Made by a program: the position numbers and the translations under genes
Shown: positions 8,076 to 16,399 of the stretch, piece after piece
Layout: each line of letters opens with the position of its first letter
Position numbering within the stretch: the stretch's first letter is position 1
Notes under the pieces: generated by a model
Databases searched by the model: none
What the model saw: the letters and a program-made list of their open reading frames with translations, nothing else
What the model was told of the DNA's origin: nothing
Source: Flavobacteriaceae bacterium UBA3159
GTDB taxonomy: Bacteria; Bacteroidota; Bacteroidia; Flavobacteriales; Flavobacteriaceae
Assembly: GCA_002364535.1 (NCBI GenBank)
Contig: DEYL01000017.1
Coordinates: 1-64,000, forward strand
Reading direction: 5' to 3'
DNA: 64,000 nucleotides

Positions 8076-8105
8076 TTGTTTTAAATTATTTTTCATATAT
8101 ATTTG
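8076..8105 (+). promoter_or_regulatory. Promoter of the trp operon
   Basis: TTG at 8076-8078, a 19-base spacer, and TATATTTG at 8098-8105 make a near-perfect Bacteroidota promoter. Transcription should start at about 8109-8114, at or next to the ATG of the leader ORF. Confidence 0.7.
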
Positions 8106-8109
8106 TCCT

Positions 8110-8157
8110 ATGAATTCTAAAAATAATAACATAAGCTGGTTGAGCGAACTGATTTAA
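8110..8157 (+). CDS. Candidate trp leader peptide (15 residues)
   Basis: A 16-codon ORF reading MNSKNNNISWLSELI lies between the trp promoter and trpE. It contains a single Trp codon at 8137-8139 and its stop codon falls in the loop of a downstream hairpin. Position and architecture fit a leader peptide for ribosome-mediated attenuation. A single Trp codon is weak for a sensor, and the predicted transcription start is so close to the ATG that translation might be leaderless. This is an inference. Confidence 0.5.
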   Translation: MNSKNNNISWLSELI

Positions 8158-8204
8158 TCAATTCGTGATCCCGCAATATCCATATAAAAGGCTTGTCATC
8201 ACGA
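8145..8204 (+). promoter_or_regulatory. Candidate trp attenuator, alternative hairpins
   Basis: Hairpin 1 pairs 8145-8153 with 8157-8165 (CGAA/TTCG, one mismatch, then TGAT/ATCA). Its 3' side shares bases with TCGTGAT (8163-8169), which is the exact complement of ATCACGA (8198-8204) in the loop and 3' arm of the terminator hairpin. A ribosome stalled at the Trp codon would open hairpin 1 and let 8163-8169 invade the terminator. This is the classic layout for attenuation, deduced by pairing only. Confidence 0.5.
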
Positions 8205-8215
8205 CAAGCCTTTTT
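8186..8215 (+). terminator. Rho-independent terminator in the trp leader
   Basis: An 11-12 bp stem (AAAAGGCTTGTC with GACAAGCCTTTT) closes a 5-base ATCAC loop and ends in a T run, 12 bases before the trpE ATG. Because a promoter lies between yceI and this hairpin, it sits inside the trp transcript, not only at the end of yceI. Confidence 0.8.
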
Positions 8216-8226
8216 AATTTTACACC

Positions 8227-9630
8227 ATGCATCCAAAGTTTAAACTACATTCTAAACATCAAAAAATCCTGGCCGACACCCTCACCCCGGTCAGCGTCTA
8301 TCTCAAAATTAGGGATCAATTCCCACAAAGCCTTTTGCTGGAAAGCAGTGATTACGACGCTCGGACCAACAACTTCTCCTACATCTGTTGCAATCCCATT
8401 GCCACCCTCAGTATAGGCGGGGGGAAAATCAACTGTACTTTTCCCGACGGTAGCCATCAAGAAAAAAGTTTGGCCGCAGTGGACTCAGTACCACAATTGG
8501 TTCAAGATTTTGCCCGACAATTTGAATCAAAAAAATATCGTTTTAAGTTCATCACAAACGGACTTTTTGGATTCATCGCCCACGAGGCCGTGGCCCATTT
8601 TGATCATTTGACCCTTAGGACGGACAAAAGCAATTTGGAGCTGCCCGAAATCTACTATGCCGTTTATCAAAACATCATCGCCATCAGTCTTTTCAATCAC
8701 GAAGCGCATTTGTTTTCTCACAGTTACGACGGCTCAGACAATCTTGATCAAATCGAAAAAATCCTGAAAAGAGACAATACCACCGCCTATCAATTCAAAA
8801 AACAGGGCGACAAAGCCTCCAACCTCACAGATGAAGAATTTACGACCTTGGTCAATAAGGCCAAAGAGCACTGTTTTAGGGGAGATGTTTTTCAGCTGGT
8901 GCTTTCGCGCCGATTTTCACAGGGCTTTTCGGGAGACGAATTCAATGTGTACCGCACATTGAGATCCGTCAACCCCTCGCCATATCTGTTCTTTTTTGAC
9001 TATGGGGATTTCAAGATCTTTGGCAGTTCGCCCGAGGCCCAACTGGTGGTGGAGCAGGGAAAAGCAGAGATTCACCCCATTGCGGGTACCTTTAGGCGAA
9101 CGGGAAACGACGCTCAGGACCTTGCCTCGGCCGAGCTACTGGCGGCCGATCCAAAAGAAAACAGCGAGCATGTGATGCTAGTCGATCTGGCCCGCAATGA
9201 CCTCAGCCGCAACGGAACCGGGGTTGTTGTAGAAAAAAATAGGGAAATACAATTTTTCTCCCACGTCATTCACCTGGTTTCCAAAGTAACGGCATTCCTC
9301 AAACCCAAGGCCAAAACCTTTCAGGTGGTGGCCGACACCTTTCCGGCGGGAACCCTCAGTGGAGCACCCAAGCACATGGCCCTACAACTTATTGACCGTT
9401 ATGAAAACACTGCCCGAAACGCCTATGGAGGGGCATTGGGCTATATGGATTTTCAAGGCAACTTCAACCACTGCATCATCATCCGTTCCTTTATGAGCAA
9501 AAACCAACAGCTCCACTTCCAAGCTGGGGCGGGCATCGTCTCAAAATCTGTACCGGAGAACGAATTACAAGAAGTCTACAACAAACTCGGGGCCTTGGAC
9601 AAAGCCCTTACACTGGCCGAAAAAATATAA
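8227..9630 (+). CDS. trpE: Anthranilate synthase component I
   Basis: The 467-residue TrpE makes anthranilate from chorismate with ammonia delivered by TrpG, the first step of tryptophan synthesis. The N-terminal domain carries the tryptophan feedback site LLLESSDYDARTN (LLES at 37-40). The chorismate-binding domain has the conserved FQLVLSRRFS, GSSPEAQL, IHPIAGTFRRTG, LVDLARNDLSR and FPAGTLSGAPKHMA stretches. First gene of trpEGDCFBA, behind the candidate attenuator. Trp feedback inhibition is expected from the LLES motif. Confidence 0.96.
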   Translation: MHPKFKLHSKHQKILADTLTPVSVYLKIRDQFPQSLLLESSDYDARTNNFSYICCNPIATLSIGGGKINCTFPDGSHQEKSLAAVDSVPQLVQDFARQFESKKYRFKFITNGLFGFIAHEAVAHFDHLTLRTDKSNLELPEIYYAVYQNIIAISLFNHEAHLFSHSYDGSDNLDQIEKILKRDNTTAYQFKKQGDKASNLTDEEFTTLVNKAKEHCFRGDVFQLVLSRRFSQGFSGDEFNVYRTLRSVNPSPYLFFFDYGDFKIFGSSPEAQLVVEQGKAEIHPIAGTFRRTGNDAQDLASAELLAADPKENSEHVMLVDLARNDLSRNGTGVVVEKNREIQFFSHVIHLVSKVTAFLKPKAKTFQVVADTFPAGTLSGAPKHMALQLIDRYENTARNAYGGALGYMDFQGNFNHCIIIRSFMSKNQQLHFQAGAGIVSKSVPENELQEVYNKLGALDKALTLAEKI

Positions 9631-9632
9631 GT

Positions 9633-10196
9633 ATGAAAAAAATATTTGTTATTGATAATTACGATTCCTTCACCTACAATTTGGTACATTATCTGGAGGA
9701 ATTGGGCGCCGAGGTCACCGTGAGGCGAAACGATCAATTTGAGCTTTCCGAGCCCAAGGCTTATGAATACCTCTTGCTCTCCCCCGGACCCGGTATTCCG
9801 GACGAGGCGGGATTGCTCAAAGCCACCATCGAAAAATACGCCTCCACCAAAAAAATTCTGGGGGTGTGTTTGGGGCAACAGGCCATAGGAGAAGTTTTTG
9901 GCGCCAGTCTGGTAAATTTGGATACCGTTTTTCACGGCGTAGCCACACCGCTAAGAGTAGCCGAAGACGACCTCTTGTTTAAAGACTTACCTCAAAATTT
10001 TGAAGTGGGACGCTACCATTCCTGGGTGGTGCAAACCCCATTGCCTGAGGATTTGGTTGCCACCTCTTTTGATGACAACCAGCAATTGATGTCCCTCAGA
10101 CACAAAAGTATGCCCGTAAGAGCCGTACAATTCCACCCCGAATCCATCTTAACCCCCCATGGGAAAAAAATATTAGAAAACTGGATCAACAGCTAA
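9633..10196 (+). CDS. trpG: Anthranilate synthase glutamine amidotransferase component
   Basis: A 187-residue class I glutamine amidotransferase that supplies ammonia to TrpE. The catalytic triad is intact: Cys79 in GVCLGQQAIGE, and His168 and Glu170 in VQFHPESILTPHG. The N-terminal NYDSFTYNLVHYLEE and the oxyanion motif LSPGPGIP are typical. It starts two bases after trpE and is followed three bases later by trpD, so it is a stand-alone subunit rather than a TrpG-TrpD fusion. Confidence 0.96.
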   Translation: MKKIFVIDNYDSFTYNLVHYLEELGAEVTVRRNDQFELSEPKAYEYLLLSPGPGIPDEAGLLKATIEKYASTKKILGVCLGQQAIGEVFGASLVNLDTVFHGVATPLRVAEDDLLFKDLPQNFEVGRYHSWVVQTPLPEDLVATSFDDNQQLMSLRHKSMPVRAVQFHPESILTPHGKKILENWINS

Positions 10197-10199
10197 ACC

Positions 10200-11195
10200 A
10201 TGAAAGCCATAATCAATCGCCTGACCCAACACGAAACCCTGGACTGTAAGGAATCGGAAAGCATACTGACGGACATTGCCCAGGGGCAGTTCAACCCCAG
10301 TCAGATCGCCTCTTTTTTGACCGTATTCATGATGCGCAGCATCACCCTCGAGGAACTCGAAGGCTTTAGAAAAGCACTGCAAAAGCTTTGTTTGGCCATC
10401 GACTTGAGTGAATTCACCCCTATCGATTTGTGCGGAACGGGCGGAGACGGCAAGGACACCTTCAACATCTCAACCCTAGCTTCTTTTGTCACCGCAGGAG
10501 CTGGGATTAAGGTCGCCAAACACGGCAATTACGGTGTTTCCTCCGGCTGTGGCTCCAGCAATGTGTTGGAGCATTTGGGAATTCGGTTTTCCAATGATGC
10601 CGATTTTCTCAAACGCTGCATCGACCGAGCGGGAATTTGCAACCTCCACGCCCCCCTTTTCCACCCGGCCATGAAAAACGTTGCCCCCATCCGCAGGGAA
10701 TTGGGTGTAAAGACTTTTTTCAACATGCTCGGGCCACTGGTCAACCCCGCCTTTCCCCAACACCAACTCACCGGGGTTTTCAATCTAGAATTGGCAAGGC
10801 TGTACGGCTACCTCTTCCAAAAAACAGATCAAAATTTTACCATCTTATACGCCTTGGACGGCTATGATGAAATTTCACTGACCGGCCCTGCCAAGGCCAT
10901 CAGAAACAGTGGAGAAAGCCTTATTGCTCCCCAAGATTTTGGTTTGGCACCACTGGACAAAAAACAAATCAGCGGTGGGGATACTGTTCCCTCTTCTGCG
11001 GCCATTTTTACTGCCGTATTGGACGGAAAGGGCAGCCCGGCCCAAAACGATGTGGTGTGCGCCAATGCCGCCATGGCCATTGCCACTGCCACCGACTGCG
11101 CCCCGCTGGAGGGATTTGAAAAAGCAAAAGACGCCCTCTTGTCGGGACAGGCCGCCAAAGCCTTTAAAACCCTTCAAAAACTCAGTGCCGCATGA
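10200..11195 (+). CDS. trpD: Anthranilate phosphoribosyltransferase
   Basis: The 331-residue TrpD transfers phosphoribose from PRPP to anthranilate. The PRPP-binding motif CGTGGDGKDTFNIST, the KHGNYGVSSGCGSSNVLE loop and the LGPLVNPA segment are all present. The length is normal for the family. Its last codons overlap trpC by four bases, which points to coupled translation. Confidence 0.95.
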   Translation: MKAIINRLTQHETLDCKESESILTDIAQGQFNPSQIASFLTVFMMRSITLEELEGFRKALQKLCLAIDLSEFTPIDLCGTGGDGKDTFNISTLASFVTAGAGIKVAKHGNYGVSSGCGSSNVLEHLGIRFSNDADFLKRCIDRAGICNLHAPLFHPAMKNVAPIRRELGVKTFFNMLGPLVNPAFPQHQLTGVFNLELARLYGYLFQKTDQNFTILYALDGYDEISLTGPAKAIRNSGESLIAPQDFGLAPLDKKQISGGDTVPSSAAIFTAVLDGKGSPAQNDVVCANAAMAIATATDCAPLEGFEKAKDALLSGQAAKAFKTLQKLSAA

Positions 11196-11977
11196 CCATC
11201 TTGGACCGCATCATCATCGATAAAATCAAGGAAGTCGAGCTGCGAAAAAAAGTGTTTTCTCGGGCCTATTGGGAACAGTCACCCTTGTTCGAGCGGGAGG
11301 GTTTTTCATTGTCCCAACGTTTGCAGGACAGCCACTCGGGCATCATCGCCGAGCACAAGCGGCGTTCTCCTTCACAGAACAACATCAACAGCAGTTTGTC
11401 CGTACATCAGGTCGCCCAAAGCTACGAAAAAGCGGGGGTCTGTGGGATGTCAGTACTGACCGATCAAAAATATTTTGGGGGCAGTCTGGAAGATTTGACC
11501 GCTGCCCGTGCAGTGTGCCAACTTCCGCTTTTGAGAAAAGAATTCGTCATCGATCCCTATCAACTTTTCGAGGCCAAGGCCCACGGTGCTGACGTGATCT
11601 TGTTAATCGCTGCCGTTTTGGATCGGGAACAGATCAGGCAACTGTCCCAAACCGCCCAAACTCTGGGCTTGGAGGTACTTTTGGAAGTGCACAACCCAAG
11701 TGAACTCCAAAAAGCCTTGATGCCCTCATTAGACCTGCTGGGGGTGAACAACCGCAATCTCAAAACCTTTGAGGTCAGCCTCGACACCAGCAAGGCCCTG
11801 GCCGAGCATATCCCAGACGATTTTGTCAAAGTAACCGAAAGTGGTATCGGTTCAACTGCAGCCATTCAGGCTCTACAACCCTATGGGTATAGGGGCTTTT
11901 TGATCGGTGAAAACTTTATGAAAACGAAATCCCCGGGCCTTGCTGCCGCAGATTTCATCAAAACTCTCGTCTCATGA
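11192..11977 (+). CDS. trpC: Indole-3-glycerol-phosphate synthase
   Basis: The 261-residue TIM-barrel enzyme closes the indole ring from CdRP. Motifs: IIAEHKRRSPSQNN (substrate-binding Lys region), SVLTDQKYFGGSLEDL, LLRKEFVIDPYQ, LLEVHNPSEL, LGVNNRNLKTFEV and ESGI near the phosphate site. It is a separate protein, not fused to TrpF as in enterobacteria. Overlaps of four bases with both trpD and trpF show tight translational coupling. Confidence 0.95.
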   Translation: MTILDRIIIDKIKEVELRKKVFSRAYWEQSPLFEREGFSLSQRLQDSHSGIIAEHKRRSPSQNNINSSLSVHQVAQSYEKAGVCGMSVLTDQKYFGGSLEDLTAARAVCQLPLLRKEFVIDPYQLFEAKAHGADVILLIAAVLDREQIRQLSQTAQTLGLEVLLEVHNPSELQKALMPSLDLLGVNNRNLKTFEVSLDTSKALAEHIPDDFVKVTESGIGSTAAIQALQPYGYRGFLIGENFMKTKSPGLAAADFIKTLVS

Positions 11978-12582
11978 AACTAAAAGTTTGTGGGATGCGT
12001 TCGCCCGACAACATAATGGCACTATCACAATTGGTCCCGGACTATATGGGCTTTATTTTTTGGGAACACTCCAAAAGGTTTGTCACATCACCCACCCCCA
12101 ATTTGCCCGCCTCGATCAAAAAAACAGGAGTCTTTGTCGATGCCGCTTTAACCTACATCCTGGACATTGCAAAACAACACCAACTTCAGGCCCTTCAACT
12201 CCATGGGGACGAAAGCCCCGATTTTTGCCAAAAACTCCAAACCACTGGATTGGAAGTCATCAAAGCTTTTGCGGTAGATGCTGCTTTTGATTTTTCGGTT
12301 TTGGAGACCTACGAATCAGTTTGCGATTATTTTTTGTTCGACAGCAAGGGCGAATTGCCAGGGGGCAACGGCAGCCGTTTTGACTGGTCGGTATTGCGGG
12401 ACTATCCCGCGGTAAAACCCTTCTTTCTCAGTGGCGGCATCGGTCCCAAAGATCAGGGCGCCGTCGCATCGATAATTAACTTAAATTTGCCTATTTATGC
12501 CCTAGATATCAATAGCAGATTTGAAAGGGAACCGGGGCTAAAAAACATTGAAATCATTAAGCAATTTAAAGCAACACTATAA
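11974..12582 (+). CDS. trpF: Phosphoribosylanthranilate isomerase
   Basis: The 202-residue TrpF carries out the Amadori rearrangement of phosphoribosylanthranilate. The N-terminus KLKVCGMRSPDNI holds the catalytic Cys6, and FDSKGELPGGNGSRFDW carries the usual catalytic Asp region. LSGGIGPKD and ALDINSRFEREPGLKN complete the phosphate site. Typical family versions end this motif with 'SGVE..PG.KD', so the SRFEREPG variant is a little unusual. It overlaps trpC by four bases. Confidence 0.94.
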   Translation: MKLKVCGMRSPDNIMALSQLVPDYMGFIFWEHSKRFVTSPTPNLPASIKKTGVFVDAALTYILDIAKQHQLQALQLHGDESPDFCQKLQTTGLEVIKAFAVDAAFDFSVLETYESVCDYFLFDSKGELPGGNGSRFDWSVLRDYPAVKPFFLSGGIGPKDQGAVASIINLNLPIYALDINSRFEREPGLKNIEIIKQFKATL

Positions 12583-12583
12583 A

Positions 12584-13765
12584 ATGAAATATCAGGTAGA
12601 TGAAAAGGGATTTTACGGTGATTTCGGGGGCGCATACATCCCCGAGATGCTCTACACCAATGTAGAAGAGTTGAGGAAAAATTATATTCAGATCAGTGAG
12701 TCGGAATCTTTTCAAAAGGAATTTCAGTCGCTGCTCAGTGAATATGTTGGCCGTCCAACGCCCTTGTATTTTGCAGCGCGTTTGTCGGAAAAATACAACA
12801 CTCGGATTTACCTCAAAAGAGAGGATCTGTGTCATACGGGAGCCCACAAGGTCAACAACACCATCGGGCAAATTTTAATGGCCCAACGCCTAGGTAAAAA
12901 CCGCATCATTGCAGAAACCGGGGCGGGACAGCACGGGGTGGCTACAGCCACTGTTTGTGCCTTAATGGGCATAGAATGCATCATTTATATGGGTGCTTTG
13001 GACATCCAACGCCAGGCCCCGAATGTGGCCCGAATGAAAATGTTGGGCGCAGAGGTAAGGGCGGCTCAGTCGGGCAGTAAAACCCTTAAAGATGCCACCA
13101 ACGAAGCCATACGCGACTGGATCAACAATCCTGTGGATACACACTACATCATCGGATCGGTGGTGGGGCCTCATCCCTATCCAGACATGGTCGCCCGTTT
13201 TCAATCGGTTATCAGTGCCGAGACCCAGGCCCAATTGTTGAAAAAAGAAAAGCGGGATTATCCCGATCACGTCATTGCTTGTGTGGGTGGAGGCAGTAAT
13301 GCTGCAGGCTTGTATTACCACTTTTTAGAAAATCCGCGGGTAAACATCATCGCGGTGGAGGCGGCTGGTAAAGGCATCGACTCCGGTGAAAGCGCCGCCA
13401 CCTCGGCCTTGGGCAAAGAAGGTATCATCCACGGTAGTAAAACCCTGCTGATGCAAACCCCCGACGGACAAATTACAGAGCCCTATTCCATATCTGCAGG
13501 GCTTGACTATCCGGGAGTGGGACCCATGCATGCCCACCTGTTCCGCAGTCAAAGGGCCGAATTCATTTCCATTCCAGATCAGGAGGCCATGGACTGGGGA
13601 TTGATCCTCTCCCAAATGGAAGGCATCATCCCTGCCATTGAGACCGCCCATGCTTTTGCCGTATTAGATGTAAGAAAATTCTCTCCCAATGAAGTCATCG
13701 TATTTAACTGCTCCGGACGGGGAGACAAAGATTTAGACACTTATATCGACCATTTTAGATTGTAA
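12584..13765 (+). CDS. trpB: Tryptophan synthase beta chain
   Basis: The PLP-dependent beta subunit condenses indole with serine. I start it at the ATG one base after trpF, giving 393 residues; an ATG 36 bases upstream would only add a tail inside trpF. The PLP lysine is Lys89 in CHTGAHKVNNT. The phosphate-binding ACVGGGSNAAG and YSISAGLDYPGVGP motifs are also present. It is a classical TrpB1 type that pairs with the adjacent TrpA. The trpA start codon overlaps its stop by one base. Confidence 0.96.
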   Translation: MKYQVDEKGFYGDFGGAYIPEMLYTNVEELRKNYIQISESESFQKEFQSLLSEYVGRPTPLYFAARLSEKYNTRIYLKREDLCHTGAHKVNNTIGQILMAQRLGKNRIIAETGAGQHGVATATVCALMGIECIIYMGALDIQRQAPNVARMKMLGAEVRAAQSGSKTLKDATNEAIRDWINNPVDTHYIIGSVVGPHPYPDMVARFQSVISAETQAQLLKKEKRDYPDHVIACVGGGSNAAGLYYHFLENPRVNIIAVEAAGKGIDSGESAATSALGKEGIIHGSKTLLMQTPDGQITEPYSISAGLDYPGVGPMHAHLFRSQRAEFISIPDQEAMDWGLILSQMEGIIPAIETAHAFAVLDVRKFSPNEVIVFNCSGRGDKDLDTYIDHFRL

Positions 13766-14526
13766 TGAACCGCATAGACCAAACCTTCCAAAAAAAACAA
13801 AAATTACTCTCAATTTATTTCTCGGCTGGACACCCAGAATTGGAGGACACCCTGCCCATACTCCTGGCTTTACAAGACAGTGGAGTGGACATGGTGGAGA
13901 TCGGTTTACCCTTTAGCGATCCCCTGGCCGACGGGCCGACAATACAGGAAAGTTCCACCCGTGCCCTACGCAATGGCATGACCACCGAAAAACTATTCGA
14001 CCAACTCCAAAATATCCGACAGAGCCTCAATATTCCCTTAGTGTTGATGGGCTATTTCAACCCCATTATGCAGTATGGTATAGAGCAGTTTTGCAAAAAA
14101 TGCCGAAGTATCGGCATTGATGGACTTATAATCCCCGACCTGCCGGTAGACCTTTACCATCACGAGTATAAAACACTTTTTGACCAGTACAATTTGTACA
14201 ATATTTTTTTAATCACCCCCCAAACATCGGAGGAAAGGATTCGTTATATAGACAATGTGTCCTCTGGATTTATCTATATGGTCAGTAGTGCAAGTGTCAC
14301 TGGAGCCCAGAGTGCTTTTGGGAATGCCCAAGAAGACTATTTTAGGCGGATTGCCCAGATGAAACTCAAAACACCACAAGTGATCGGTTTTGGGATCAGC
14401 AATGCCGAAACTTATCAGGCAGCCACACGTTTTAGTCGCGGGGCGATCATCGGTTCGGCATTCATCCAATTTTTAGAAAAAAAAGGGGTCGCTTCCATTC
14501 CTGATTTTATCAAAAGTATTCGGTAA
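13765..14526 (+). CDS. trpA: Tryptophan synthase alpha chain
   Basis: The 253-residue alpha subunit cleaves indole-3-glycerol phosphate and channels indole to TrpB. The catalytic residues Glu45 and Asp56 are in MVEIGLPFSDPLADGPTIQ. The loop containing GLIIPDLPVDLY and the phosphate site GFGISNAE follow. Its start overlaps the trpB stop. It is the last gene of the operon; no strong terminator hairpin was recognised after it. Confidence 0.95.
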   Translation: MNRIDQTFQKKQKLLSIYFSAGHPELEDTLPILLALQDSGVDMVEIGLPFSDPLADGPTIQESSTRALRNGMTTEKLFDQLQNIRQSLNIPLVLMGYFNPIMQYGIEQFCKKCRSIGIDGLIIPDLPVDLYHHEYKTLFDQYNLYNIFLITPQTSEERIRYIDNVSSGFIYMVSSASVTGAQSAFGNAQEDYFRRIAQMKLKTPQVIGFGISNAETYQAATRFSRGAIIGSAFIQFLEKKGVASIPDFIKSIR

Positions 14527-14759
14527 TTTGTTATTTTTTAAAGAAAATGGATATTCTACTTTTTGACAAGATTTGTGGCTAATTAGAAATAAATCCTATC
14601 TCAACATACAATTAGTTGAATAAAAAACACACTTGTGAATTTACCCCGTTTTTGACAGGTATGGTTTAATCCGGTTTTTTTTAGAAGAATATAATATGTT
14701 TATCGTATTTATTAATCTTTTAGAAAAGGCTAAAATTACATAAATCACTATTTTAGAGT

Positions 14760-15455
14760 ATGATTTTAAAAGCGATAATCCTTTTGATACTGGAGGTGAA
14801 TATGGCAGTGGCTAAGCGCAATATTCACCAGCGTTGGGAGGATCAACTGCAGAGGTATGTCGCTCCAAGGGGAGTGGTCAACTACAGCGATTGGAAAAAA
14901 GAAACCCATGCCCTAAAGTCCTATCTAAAGGCACTTGAAGATCATCCGCCACAGCACTATTGGACGACCACGAACCTTAAGGCCTATTGGATTAACGTAT
15001 ATAATGCCGCCACCATCGCGCTGGTATTGGACCACCATCCCTTGCAAAGCATAAAGGACATTGATGCCCCTTGGGGGACTCCAGTTTTCCGAATGGGAGA
15101 TCAGTCAATGAGTTTAAAAGCGATTGAAGACCTACTTTTGGAAATGGGAGATCCCCGGATCTTGTTTGCCTTGCACCGCGCCACGGTCTCCGGCCCGGAT
15201 TTGTCGGGGCGACCATACCGCAGCAGTACCTTGGAAGAACAGCTCCAGACGGCTGCCATCAAGTTTTTAAACGACCCCAGCCAAAATCAATGCCACAAAG
15301 ACAAAAGTCATTTGTCCCGTATTTTTCTTTGGTATTTTAAGGATTTTGGCTCGCTGGTACAAAGGGTCACATTGCTCCAAAAATACGGTTGTAAAAGAGT
15401 GGATCAAAAAACAAAATTTCGTTACCTGCCCTACGACTGGCAACTCAACGAATAG
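14760..15455 (+). CDS. DUF547 domain-containing exported protein
   Basis: A 231-residue DUF547 protein of unknown function. The family core is clear: LKAYWINVYNAATIALVLDH, then LQSIKDIDAPWGTPVF, and MGDPRILFALHRATVSGPDL. The first ATG yields a hydrophobic start (MILKAIILLILEVNMAVA) that reads as a signal peptide or anchor, so I keep it. An ATG at 14802 is preceded by GGAGGTG, but SD sites are rarely used in this phylum. No partner genes are evident, as trp ends upstream and the next gene is on the other strand. Confidence 0.82.
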   Translation: MILKAIILLILEVNMAVAKRNIHQRWEDQLQRYVAPRGVVNYSDWKKETHALKSYLKALEDHPPQHYWTTTNLKAYWINVYNAATIALVLDHHPLQSIKDIDAPWGTPVFRMGDQSMSLKAIEDLLLEMGDPRILFALHRATVSGPDLSGRPYRSSTLEEQLQTAAIKFLNDPSQNQCHKDKSHLSRIFLWYFKDFGSLVQRVTLLQKYGCKRVDQKTKFRYLPYDWQLNE

Positions 15456-15630
15456 AAGTGGTGCAAGAAAATTTCTTCAAACCTCAGATATTTAGTTACG
15501 CAGGCCGAAGTAAATTCCAAAAATGGTGACCTACAGCAGCCCAAAGGAGACCAAAAAATAATCGAATAGAGGAAGTCATAAATAACTAAGATTAGGTTAA
15601 TTACAATTTACGAAAAAAGGTGAAGAGTGG

Positions 15631-16395
15631 CTAAGAAATCATCTTAAGGAATTGTATTTCCTTATCGGTAAGCGATCGCCATCGGCCTCTGGGCAGGTCT
15701 TTTTTGGTCAATCCTGCCAGCAGCACCCGATCCATTGTCACTGCTTTTAGCGATCTTTGCTCAAGTATTTTTTTGAGCAGACCTGGGGAGAGGTTAGCGG
15801 CTTCGATTCCAATTTCTTTTTTGCTTCCCCCTTGAATATAGGCTGCAGATTTTACCTTGTAGACCTTTTCCCTGATTCGAATGCCTTTGGCCAGTGCGTC
15901 AAGGTCGGCGATTTGGACATTTTGCTCGAGTATCACTTGGTAAAGCGTAGGAAAACGTGACTTGGGATCAGCCATTTTTTGACGTAATTTATCGTCGTTG
16001 GTCATCAACAATAGGCCGGTCACCGTCCGTCCCATATCCCCTATAGGCGGAATTTTTTCCAAAGAATGGGTACTTCGGATGAGTTCTTGTACCGATTTTT
16101 TGATCTGACCCCCTTGTGTGGTCGCAACAAATCCCTTGGGTTTGTTCAGTAAAAGATATACGGGTGGACTGCTGTTGACCAATTGGTCATCGTAGTGCAC
16201 CCTGTCGCTCCGCTGCACCCGAAAGCCCATTTCTGTGACCACCTTGGCGTTGACCTTTACCAAACCCATGGCGATGAACTGGTCGGCCTCTCGTCGCGAA
16301 CATAGGCCTGCATTAGACAGGAATTTATTTAAACGTGTTCCCTCTAGGGTTGCAGATCGGGACCTGGTAGTGGATTTTTTGAAATTTTGCGGCAC
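15631..16395 (-). CDS. Pseudouridine synthase-like protein (RsuA/RluB family) without catalytic Asp
   Basis: A 254-residue protein with an N-terminal S4 RNA-binding domain (RLNKFLSNAGLCSRREADQF, about 21-67) and an RsuA/RluB/RluF-type synthase domain ending in LAGLTKKDLPRGRWRSLT. The active-site motif, normally GRLD.(N/T)T.GLL with the nucleophilic Asp, reads IGDMGRTVTGLLL here, so the Asp position is Gly122. The downstream basic motif (usually KNRIVRR) is SPGLLKK. The protein can be expected to bind RNA but probably not to isomerise uridine. It follows the broken UbiA gene on the minus strand. Confidence 0.8.
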   Translation of the reverse strand: MPQNFKKSTTRSRSATLEGTRLNKFLSNAGLCSRREADQFIAMGLVKVNAKVVTEMGFRVQRSDRVHYDDQLVNSSPPVYLLLNKPKGFVATTQGGQIKKSVQELIRSTHSLEKIPPIGDMGRTVTGLLLMTNDDKLRQKMADPKSRFPTLYQVILEQNVQIADLDALAKGIRIREKVYKVKSAAYIQGGSKKEIGIEAANLSPGLLKKILEQRSLKAVTMDRVLLAGLTKKDLPRGRWRSLTDKEIQFLKMIS

Positions 16396-16399
16396 GACT

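Noticed and set aside
14789..14804. Shine-Dalgarno-like GGAGGTG before an internal ATG of the DUF547 gene
   Set aside because: SD sites are rarely used in this phylum and the upstream ATG gives a signal peptide, so the upstream start is kept.
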